Positions 1 through 5,225 of a DNA stretch of 8,474 bases are shown here, in pieces. The DNA comes from Candidatus Peregrinibacteria bacterium (GTDB lineage Bacteria > Patescibacteriota > Gracilibacteria > UM-FILTER-43-11). Position 1 is the first letter of the stretch, and every line of letters starts with the position of its first letter. The position numbers and the translations under genes are program-made. The DNA lies in assembly GCA_030637565.1 (NCBI GenBank), contig DAOWGG010000156.1:1-8474 (forward strand), read 5' to 3'. The notes beneath the pieces were generated by a model. The model saw only the letters and a program-made list of their open reading frames with translations, had not been told where the DNA came from and did no database searches.

Positions 1-487
1 AGCCATTTTAGAAGTAGAGCATTTTGCTTACGCAGTTTCTCAGCTCGCTCAAACCACCATGCGTAATGCAGCCGGTGAGGTAACGCTCGATGAGCTCCTA
101 AAAAACCGAGATGAGGTGGCAGTGCGTATTAAAGAGATTGTAGATAAAGCCAGCGATCCTTGGGGAATTAAAGTTGAATCTGTTGAATTAAAAGATATCG
201 GCCTGCCTGAAAATATGAAACGAACCATGGCGAAAGAAGCGGAAGCTGAACGTGAAAAACGCGCGGTCATCATCAAAGCAGAAGGAGAGGTCGCTGCTGC
301 TTCAAATATGAGCAAAGCCGCTAAAATGCTCCACGAAGCACCAGGCGCGTTACACCTTAGAACACTCCAATCCGTTAACGACCTTTCTTCCGATCAGTCC
401 AACACCACAGTGTGGATGATGCCGATTGAGGTATTGCGGGCGATTGAGAATGTAGGGGACATCGTTAAGGAGAAGATGAAGCAGTAA
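1..487 (+). CDS. Slipin/stomatin-like SPFH (band 7) membrane protein, C-terminal part
   Basis: The reading frame is open from base 2, so the gene starts outside the window; the ATG at 59 is internal, because the residues before it (AILEVEHFAYAVSQLAQTT) are a typical SPFH strand-helix segment. About 161 residues are visible. They cover the end of the SPFH domain (SQLAQTT-R-AAGEVTLDELL, then the DPWGIKVESVELKDIGLPE block), the long charged helix rich in Ala, Glu, Lys and Arg (MAKEAEAEREKRAVIIKAEG), and the slipin tail with LHLRTLQSVNDLSSDQSNTTVWMMPIEVL. These blocks are characteristic of prokaryotic slipins, which oligomerise on the inner membrane and mark lipid domains, often with an NfeD-type partner and sometimes a membrane protease. 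No partner gene is visible; it could lie upstream. The gene is convergent with the secreted protein gene to its right and ends just before a hairpin terminator. Confidence 0.9.
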   Translation, partial: AILEVEHFAYAVSQLAQTTMRNAAGEVTLDELLKNRDEVAVRIKEIVDKASDPWGIKVESVELKDIGLPENMKRTMAKEAEAEREKRAVIIKAEGEVAAASNMSKAAKMLHEAPGALHLRTLQSVNDLSSDQSNTTVWMMPIEVLRAIENVGDIVKEKMKQ

Positions 488-494
488 TTGAGCT

Positions 495-528
495 AAAAAC
501 CCCCTAATCAAAATGAAAGGAGGTTTTT
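495..528. terminator. Probable bidirectional intrinsic terminator between convergent genes
   Basis: Left arm AAAAACCCCC (495-504) pairs with right arm GGAGGTTTTT (519-528) with one C/A mismatch. The A-tract on the left and T-tract on the right allow the hairpin to work on both strands. It starts 8 bases after the slipin stop (485-487) and lies 29 bases beyond the end of the leftward gene that stops at 557. The position between convergent genes supports the call; folding was judged by eye. Confidence 0.7.
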
Positions 529-556
529 AAGAAAGGCATGTAACTATTTCATGTCT

Positions 557-1615
557 TTATTGAGACCACAAATAAACAGGCTTAGAAAGAGCTTGATAAT
601 GTCCGACAACCGTCACAGTAGGACTAGAAGAATTGAGAAAAAAAGAAACATCATCGGGAGTTTCTAGCCCCCCAACATCATCAAAAGTGACAGTATAATG
701 TCCATACAAATAATGTCCTGTAAACGAACCAATGCCGACAGTTGTCACCCGATTAGTGTCTGTGTTGGTCATGGTGAATTGAGCATTGGAGCGTAGAAGG
801 TATTCATTGGGCTGAACATCGAAAATCACGGTACCGTCTTTTTTTTCATCAGATTCAAGATGTGCTGTTGCCGTTGTAGTGGTATAACCAGAAGCTGCTT
901 CATCTTCAGGCTGTGCTGTTACCGTTGTATTGGTAGCACCAGCATCTTCTTCTTCTTCCGAGTTAGCAGAACTCCCAGAGTCTCCTCTACCCTGTGGAGA
1001 ACCGGCTGACCCAGAATGACCAGGGCTAGCTGCGCCAATAGTAAAAAAAGCATCACTAAAATCTTTGTTGTTGCTTCCGGTACGGACAAGGCGAATGCGG
1101 AAATCTCCTTCCACCCCCCCAGGAATCACCCACTGATACGCATTGCCGGTGACATTTCTGGCAATCACTTGCGTCCGGCGATTGGGATTGCTATTGGTGC
1201 GCTCTGGAATCAAAGAAATATGATATTTGCTTTCACGTGATGGATCAGAAGAAGGCAAATCCACTTTTGAATTAACACTTATCACACGGGTATTTTGTGT
1301 AAAAGAAGATGTGGAAATTGTATTTATACGCGTTGTGGTGCTGACGCGTTTCGGCGAAAGGCGTGATTCAGAGGCAGAGCGAACACGCCATTCAATATTC
1401 ATAGTTTGTCCAGTTTCAAAAAATTCACCGCCGTTGGGGGTAGTTATTTCTAAAACAGTGGTTTGCCTGCCACGGGTGAGATCACCGGTTAAAAGACCGC
1501 CCAGCCCGTCAAAGCCGTAAGCCATTGCGCCACCCAGAACAGCGGACACAAGAACACCGATTAAATATCGTTTTTGATATTGTTTAATATGTTGAAGAAT
1601 TTTTTTCATTTTCAT
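557..1615 (-). CDS. Secreted protein with Kre9/KNH-like domain, acidic linker and PEGA-like C-terminal domain
   Basis: This is a 352-residue exported protein of unknown function. A basic N-terminus is followed by a hydrophobic stretch (about residues 18-32) ending in an AMA signal-peptidase-like site. Residues 54-194 look like the Kre9/KNH-type beta-sandwich: it opens with ITTPNGGEFFETGQTMNIEW, matching the common 'PNGGE...G...I.W' pattern, and continues with YQWVIPGG and FRIRLV strands. A Ser/Thr-rich insertion occupies about 80-128. Residues 195-258 form a Gly/Ser-rich then acidic linker with a 17-residue repeat. Residues 260-341 resemble the PEGA-like repeats of the protein encoded at 3308-3988 (G.Y.V.F....G....P...L...TV...Y). 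There is no cysteine. The start could also be the second ATG at 1609. A strong promoter lies just upstream, so the gene is probably its own transcription unit. A role in cell-surface structure or adhesion is inferred only from architecture. Confidence 0.8.
   Translation of the reverse strand: MKMKKILQHIKQYQKRYLIGVLVSAVLGGAMAYGFDGLGGLLTGDLTRGRQTTVLEITTPNGGEFFETGQTMNIEWRVRSASESRLSPKRVSTTTRINTISTSSFTQNTRVISVNSKVDLPSSDPSRESKYHISLIPERTNSNPNRRTQVIARNVTGNAYQWVIPGGVEGDFRIRLVRTGSNNKDFSDAFFTIGAASPGHSGSAGSPQGRGDSGSSANSEEEEDAGATNTTVTAQPEDEAASGYTTTTATAHLESDEKKDGTVIFDVQPNEYLLRSNAQFTMTNTDTNRVTTVGIGSFTGHYLYGHYTVTFDDVGGLETPDDVSFFLNSSSPTVTVVGHYQALSKPVYLWSQ
861..935. repeat. Imperfect 51-base-period repeat inside the secreted protein gene
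   Basis: The 24-base segments at 861-884 and 912-935 differ at two positions and start 51 bases (17 codons) apart, so the reading frame is kept. They encode the linker segments TTTTATAHLESDE and TNTTVTAQPEDEA. This is a duplicated Thr-rich strand followed by an acidic stretch in the spacer between the two folded domains. A related 20-base segment (16 of 20 bases matching) encodes TTTTVTA at the end of the protein on 3308-3988, at bases 3330-3349. Confidence 0.75.
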
Positions 1616-1646
1616 TTTTAGGGTTAGAAAATAAATTTTTCATATA

Positions 1647-1675
1647 ATTATAACATAGTATATAAAAAAAGGCAA
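1647..1675 (-). promoter_or_regulatory. Sigma70-type promoter for the secreted protein gene at 557-1615
   Basis: On the minus strand there is a perfect -10 box TATAAT (1647-1652) preceded by TGT, giving the extended -10 TGTTATAAT. A -35-like TTGCCT (1670-1675, four of six matches to TTGACA) lies exactly 17 bases upstream. The predicted transcript starts about 25 bases before the ATG at 1615. The same arrangement occurs before the gene at 3308-3988. Confidence 0.7.
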
Positions 1676-1725
1676 CATATTAATTCATGCATACTAAAAA
1701 ACCCAACCACAATTAAGCTCCTACT

Positions 1726-2688
1726 TTATCTAAATTTATCCGAACTCGTCTCGCGAATACGATCCATCCTCAAATTCTCCACCTGCTCTTTAATTCCCGC
1801 CTCCAAAGTAACCGTTGGCTCATAGCCCAACACGTCCTGAATCTTTGAAATATCCGCATACTGCCCTTGTACGTAATCTTCTTTAACCGGATTTTCAATG
1901 TAGGTTGGCTCCATATCCTTCCCGAACGACTTAATCAATGTATCCGCAATATCTTTCACCGAAGTCGCATTGCCCGTTCCAATATTAAATACATCGGCGC
2001 CTAATTTTTTATCGGTTTCAATCGCCAATCTCAGCCCTTGAACCACGTCGCGCACATTCGTAAAATCACGGGTTTGAGTACCATCGCCATAAATCACAGG
2101 GGTTTTATCACGTCCGATATCCCAGCAGAACTGAGAAATCAAATTGGCATAAATTCCCTTCGCTTCTTCATTGGGTCCGTACACACTCATAAATCGAAAC
2201 CCGATAATATCCATTTCTGGATGAACTTTGTTAAAACAGCGAGAAACATGTTCATACATCCGTTTTGTCACTGCGTAATGATTGATCGGCGTTACATTCT
2301 GAGTCTCCACTAGCGGTAGGGGATTGTTGCCGTACAGAGAAGAAGTCGATGCATACAACACTTTCTTAACCCCATTTTTACTCGCCCAATCTAAAACCTG
2401 TGTAAACGATTCAATCGCATTGGTGTAGGCCCACACAAAATCGTTCCCCATAAACATCGGAGCACTACTGGTTCCTGCCAAATGAATGATGTAATCCACT
2501 GGTCCAACCTGATCCAAATCCTCTTTTTTCCGCGCATCCCCTTTTATAAATTTCACATCCTCATCCAAATTACTTTCATCACCCAAAAACAAATTATCCA
2601 AGGCGGTAATTTCGTATTTTTCTTTATTGATATTGCAGAAGTTGGAGCCGATGAACCCGGCGCCACCCGTCACTAAAACTTTTTCCAT
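1726..2688 (-). CDS. NAD-dependent epimerase/dehydratase (extended SDR), nucleotide-sugar type
   Basis: This is a complete 320-residue extended short-chain dehydrogenase/reductase. The Rossmann glycine motif is TGGAGFIGS (G8, G11, G14), with D31 after the second strand in ALDNL, the usual NAD ribose-binding acid. The catalytic set is visible: Ser in ASTSSLYG (about 114-117), Y138 and K142 in HYAVTK. Downstream are the substrate-domain blocks RFMSVYGPN and VIYGDGTQTRDFTNVRDVV, then NIGTGN, as in UDP-glucose 4-epimerase, UDP-glucuronate epimerase and dTDP-glucose 4,6-dehydratase relatives. It probably epimerises or dehydrates a nucleotide-activated sugar in the cytoplasm; the exact substrate cannot be read from motifs. 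It sits between two secreted-protein genes and starts 82 bases after the upstream stop with no convincing promoter in the gap, so cotranscription with 2771-3193 is likely. That context suggests a surface glycan. Confidence 0.9.
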   Translation of the reverse strand: MEKVLVTGGAGFIGSNFCNINKEKYEITALDNLFLGDESNLDEDVKFIKGDARKKEDLDQVGPVDYIIHLAGTSSAPMFMGNDFVWAYTNAIESFTQVLDWASKNGVKKVLYASTSSLYGNNPLPLVETQNVTPINHYAVTKRMYEHVSRCFNKVHPEMDIIGFRFMSVYGPNEEAKGIYANLISQFCWDIGRDKTPVIYGDGTQTRDFTNVRDVVQGLRLAIETDKKLGADVFNIGTGNATSVKDIADTLIKSFGKDMEPTYIENPVKEDYVQGQYADISKIQDVLGYEPTVTLEAGIKEQVENLRMDRIRETSSDKFR

Positions 2689-2729
2689 AAAAATCTGATA
2701 AATATTTAAATTAATTGTTGTTTAACAAG

Positions 2730-2764
2730 TCCACAATCAATGGGGTCCACAATTGGGCCCACAA
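2730..2764. repeat. Three closely spaced YCCACAA motifs upstream of the epimerase
   Basis: TCCACAA (2730-2736), TCCACAA (2746-2752) and CCCACAA (2758-2764) lie in direct orientation in the 82-base gap between the small secreted gene and the epimerase. On the minus (transcribed) strand they read TTGTGGR. The segment also forms a weak six-pair stem with one mismatch (GGGCCC against GGACCC). The motif could be an operator array or a leader structure; no known binding protein is identifiable. Confidence 0.4.
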
Positions 2765-2770
2765 CGGGAA

Positions 2771-3193
2771 TTACATCTGAAGGTTCAAAAGGCTGATTGT
2801 ACTTGTTTTTCGTACCAATTTATCATTCACATTAGCACGTAAAACAATCTTAAAATTCACAGCACTTTCGTCGAATCCTTTAGTGGATAAAAAATTCTCA
2901 GGAACAATCCACTTAAAAGTATAAATATCAGATGCTTCTGATTGAGTCACGTAGCCAATGCGAGTGCTTTTCCAAGTGTTCCGTTCGGCCAATCGAACGC
3001 TGATTCCTCTTCTTTGCTCTGCTGAAAACCCATGGGTTTTCCACTGAATTTCAACGGTGTCACCCGGTCGGTAGGTTTGCTGTTCGGTTGGAGAAAGGAG
3101 TTCGAAATAAGGGGCATCCATTTGAGCTTGAGCGGAAGAAAATCCAATCAACAAAAGAACAAAAGCTAAAGCGATAATAAGTCGAGATTTCAT
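2771..3193 (-). CDS. Small secreted protein with a single Kre9/KNH-like beta domain
   Basis: The preferred start is ATG at 3193, giving 140 residues. An in-frame GTG at 3226 would add eleven residues before an otherwise textbook signal peptide, and it lies upstream of the start point predicted from the promoter at 3229-3257. The signal peptide has basic MKSR, a hydrophobic core IIALAFVLLLIGF and an AQA cleavage site at about residue 23. The mature part (about 29-136) matches in order the N-terminal domain of the protein at 557-1615: FELLSPTEQQTYRPGDTVEIQW aligned here as an SP....Y..GDTVEIQW opening, a central ISVRL strand, YTFKWIVPENF, and a final VNFKIVLRA strand. This is the fold type annotated as Kre9/KNH or Ser-Thr-rich GPI-anchored-like in bacteria. 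There is no anchor after cleavage, so it is probably released or periplasm/surface-associated. Function is unknown. Confidence 0.8.
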   Translation of the reverse strand: MKSRLIIALAFVLLLIGFSSAQAQMDAPYFELLSPTEQQTYRPGDTVEIQWKTHGFSAEQRRGISVRLAERNTWKSTRIGYVTQSEASDIYTFKWIVPENFLSTKGFDESAVNFKIVLRANVNDKLVRKTSTISLLNLQM

Positions 3194-3228
3194 AATTAAT
3201 TTTAAGTAACGAACATAAGCGCCCACTT

Positions 3229-3257
3229 ATTGTAGTGGAAAAATTTTCAGATGACAA
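3229..3257 (-). promoter_or_regulatory. Promoter for the small secreted protein, overlapping the upstream terminator tail
   Basis: On the minus strand TTGTCA (3252-3257, five of six matches) and TACAAT (3229-3234, five of six) are separated by exactly 17 bases. The first bases of the -35 box belong to the T-tract of the terminator of the gene at 3308-3988. The -10 box lies within a CCACT/AGTGG inverted repeat (3223-3227 and 3234-3238). Predicted transcription starts near 3222, about 28 bases before the ATG at 3193. Confidence 0.65.
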
Positions 3258-3290
3258 AAAAACCTCTCATTCAATCAAAACAAGAGGCTT
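3256..3290 (-). terminator. Intrinsic terminator of the two-repeat membrane protein gene
   Basis: Reading leftward, AAGCCTCT is followed by a loop of 15 bases, AGAGG and then seven T residues (A-run at 3256-3262 on the plus strand). The core stem is CCTCT/AGAGG (3283-3287 with 3263-3267), extended by A-T pairs past one bulged base. It lies 18 bases after the stop codon of the gene ending at 3308. Confidence 0.7.
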
Positions 3291-3307
3291 TAATTGTTAA
3301 AATAAAT

Positions 3308-3988
3308 TTATTTCTCCGCTTCATATTCCGCAGTCACCGTCGTAGTGGTGCGACTGATCATTTCAAAATCCATCATTTTAGGAGGTGTCAGTCCAGAAAT
3401 AGGACCGAATTCAATTTTATATCTCCCTGCGGGGAGTGCGAACATTTGACCCCCCTGCTGTTGTAACAATGCTTGTCCGTCTGCATTATGGATTCGATAC
3501 ATCGCCATTTTAGGTTGAACCAAAACACGCAATGAGGGGGAATTTGTATCCACTTTGTATTCTCCCTCCACAACAATCGTCTGATCGGCCTGAAGAACGA
3601 GCGACTTCGGACCAGAAACATGGTATCCAAATAAAGGTTCAAAACGTACTTCGTAACTTCCAGGTCGTAAGTTGTAAGCCCTTGTACCAACTAAATTTTT
3701 AATAATTCCACCATCTTCACCCTTCCGAACTAAATGATAACGAGCATTGGGAACAGGCATATTCACTACAACCTTACCCCAAGAGCTAGTTAAAGCATCC
3801 GATGGGCAAACCGTAGTCGACACAGGCGCTTCTTGAGCGGCCCGATGAACCACCTCAGCCTGCTCGAGCTGCTGCCCGTAACGCAAAAAAGGAACAATGG
3901 CCATGATCCCAATAATCATCCAAAGCCATGGTTGTTTGAATAGCTTTAGAGGGCAGGTTTTAGAGCAGAGTTTTTTCTTTTTAGGCAT
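3308..3988 (-). CDS. Signal-anchored protein with two tandem PEGA-like beta repeats
   Basis: This 226-residue protein begins with a Lys-rich segment carrying a CSKTC motif, then one transmembrane helix at about 19-36 (PWLWMIIGIMAIVPFL); positive charges precede it, so the C-terminal part should face outside. After a linker with a third Cys (CPSD, residue 61) come two similar repeats, about 71-144 and 152-223. Each has a V/L.V..P.A.Y strand, a loop, then L..G.Y.V.F....G....P...L...T..V...Y. This spacing resembles PEGA-type surface repeats, though the exact family cannot be settled by eye. The C-terminal domain of the protein at 557-1615 has the same pattern. It is divergent from the ftsQ-like gene, has a strong promoter and is closed by its own terminator, so it is probably monocistronic. 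Function is unknown. Confidence 0.78.
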   Translation of the reverse strand: MPKKKKLCSKTCPLKLFKQPWLWMIIGIMAIVPFLRYGQQLEQAEVVHRAAQEAPVSTTVCPSDALTSSWGKVVVNMPVPNARYHLVRKGEDGGIIKNLVGTRAYNLRPGSYEVRFEPLFGYHVSGPKSLVLQADQTIVVEGEYKVDTNSPSLRVLVQPKMAMYRIHNADGQALLQQQGGQMFALPAGRYKIEFGPISGLTPPKMMDFEMISRTTTTVTAEYEAEK

Positions 3989-4011
3989 ATTTATTTTTTG
4001 GTTGAAGGTAC

Positions 4012-4040
4012 ATTATAACATATATAAATAAATATGGCAA
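4012..4040 (-). promoter_or_regulatory. Extended -10 sigma70-type promoter for the two-repeat membrane protein
   Basis: On the minus strand TTGCCA (4035-4040, five of six matches to TTGACA) is followed after 17 bases by TATAAT (4012-4017), preceded by TGT to give an extended -10. The leader to the ATG at 3988 would be about 17 bases. Box sequences, spacing and the TGT extension match the promoter at 1647-1675 almost exactly. Confidence 0.75.
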
Positions 4041-4062
4041 GTAATCAGATCAAAAAATAAAT

Positions 4063-4092
4063 TAGTCATTCATAATAACTCATTGGTATATT
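4063..4092 (+). promoter_or_regulatory. Possible promoter for the ftsQ-like gene
   Basis: TATATT (4087-4092) is preceded by TGG, giving an extended -10 form TGGTATATT. A weak -35-like TAGTCA (4063-4068) lies 18 bases upstream. Transcription would start near 4099, leaving a leader of about 15 bases before the ATG at 4114. It lies in the same 125-base intergenic region as the opposite promoter at 4012-4040. Confidence 0.45.
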
Positions 4093-4113
4093 AGTAAGGT
4101 TAAGACGTTCAAT

Positions 4114-5169
4114 ATGTTTTTAAGGAAGAAGCCTAAAAGGCTTTACTATCCATCAAAGTCGAGTTGGTACACAAAGCCGAGGCGAAAGTCATCGGTTAAG
4201 AAGCGAACTAAAAAACTATTTAAAGGAAACATTAAAAAGGCATTTAAAAAATGGTTCAAGAAATCGTTATTTGGGGCGATAGTTGTTGGTCTATTCATAG
4301 CCTTTCTACTTTTTTTGTTGTTCTCTTCGTATTTTACGGTGACGAAAATCGAAGTTGTTCGAGAGAGTTTTAATGTCGACAGTGCCGCAATCGAAAATGA
4401 GCTCAGTCAGTTTATTGGAAAGAACATTTTGTTTTTTCCTAGGAGTCAGATATACGGCGTGGTTCACGAAAAATTTCCTGAATTTGAAAGAGTAGAAGTT
4501 CATAAATTCTTTCCTTCCACCTTTAAAATAGAGCTCACAAGCTACCCCATTGTGGCGAATTTAAAGGCTTACTATGTATTGCCAGAGGCAGAAGAAATAA
4601 TGGAGGAAGACTTTACAGAATTGAATAAGGCTATCGAAGAACTATCGGGTATCGACCCAAGTTTAATCGATGCACTAGAAACCGACCACCCACTCAGCGA
4701 CGATGACGTGGCGGACGCGATTTTCGACATCGAGGACAAAGATAAAGAGGCAACTGAGCAAAGATCGCTTTTAAATCAGGTTGGTCAGGCGATTTTCGAT
4801 CGGGAAGAAAACTTGGAGCTAATGAGCATCTCAGTCCGGGGGCTCACTCAGCCTATCGAAGACCGTGAATTGGTGATTGAGCCAGATCACATGAATTATA
4901 TACTTCAAATCATTCAGTATTTTGCCAACAATATGAATGTTGAGGTATCTGGGGTAGAATACCTACCTGTCGCGCGTGAAATTCACCTAAAAACAAAAGA
5001 CAACTTGGTACTTTGGGTGAGTCTTGATCGAGATTTTAAGGGGCAGGTCGATAAATTAAATACAATTTATGAGGCGGCCGAACTGAACAAAGAAGACCTC
5101 AGCTACATCGATTTACGGGTGAAGGAGAAAATAATTTATTGCCCCCGTTATGCCAGTTGCGACAAATGA
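4114..5169 (+). CDS. ftsQ: FtsQ/DivIB-like cell division protein with POTRA domain
   Basis: This 351-residue bitopic protein has a very basic cytoplasmic N-terminus (about 1-50), one transmembrane helix (about 51-72), and an extracytoplasmic POTRA domain starting FTVTKIEV and running to about 150 (IGKNILFF, FPEFERVEVHKFFPSTFKIEL, PIVANL). The distal beta domain (about 236-344) ends in the IDLRVKEKIIY pattern typical of FtsQ. FtsQ/DivIB bridges early and late divisome proteins and binds FtsL/FtsB. Unusually, between the POTRA domain and the LLNQVGQAIFDRE segment (normally the short strand-turn after POTRA) there is an acidic stretch of about 60 residues (157-217) rich in Glu and Asp. The gene leads a rightward run of wall genes, followed 56 bases later by the carboxypeptidase gene. 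The stop is TGA, the only one in the window. Family assignment rests on architecture rather than high sequence similarity. Confidence 0.75.
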   Translation: MFLRKKPKRLYYPSKSSWYTKPRRKSSVKKRTKKLFKGNIKKAFKKWFKKSLFGAIVVGLFIAFLLFLLFSSYFTVTKIEVVRESFNVDSAAIENELSQFIGKNILFFPRSQIYGVVHEKFPEFERVEVHKFFPSTFKIELTSYPIVANLKAYYVLPEAEEIMEEDFTELNKAIEELSGIDPSLIDALETDHPLSDDDVADAIFDIEDKDKEATEQRSLLNQVGQAIFDREENLELMSISVRGLTQPIEDRELVIEPDHMNYILQIIQYFANNMNVEVSGVEYLPVAREIHLKTKDNLVLWVSLDRDFKGQVDKLNTIYEAAELNKEDLSYIDLRVKEKIIYCPRYASCDK

Positions 5170-5225
5170 TCTCAATTTCAAGTGAAGAATTACAAGTTTC
5201 AAATTAATTCGTAATTTAATTAAAA

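Noticed and set aside
1016..1520. Rightward open frames opposite the secreted protein gene
   Set aside because: They are antisense shadows with no recognisable domains or start signals, and the leftward frame has a clear signal peptide, domains and promoter.
2730..2764. DnaA boxes or an origin in the YCCACAA cluster
   Set aside because: The motifs share only TGTGGA with the DnaA box, lack the TAA end, and no dnaA, dnaN or AT-rich unwinding region is nearby.
4114..5184. Possible UGA recoding (UGA as Gly or Trp)
   Set aside because: Only the ftsQ-like gene ends in TGA. Readthrough would add a short tail to a TAA, but no gene contains an internal TGA, and Gly and Trp are fully served by GGN and TGG, so the standard code fits.
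5170..5225. Inverted repeat AATTAC/GTAATT between the ftsQ-like and carboxypeptidase genes
   Set aside because: Six AT-rich pairs with a long loop are expected by chance in this composition, and no T-tract follows.
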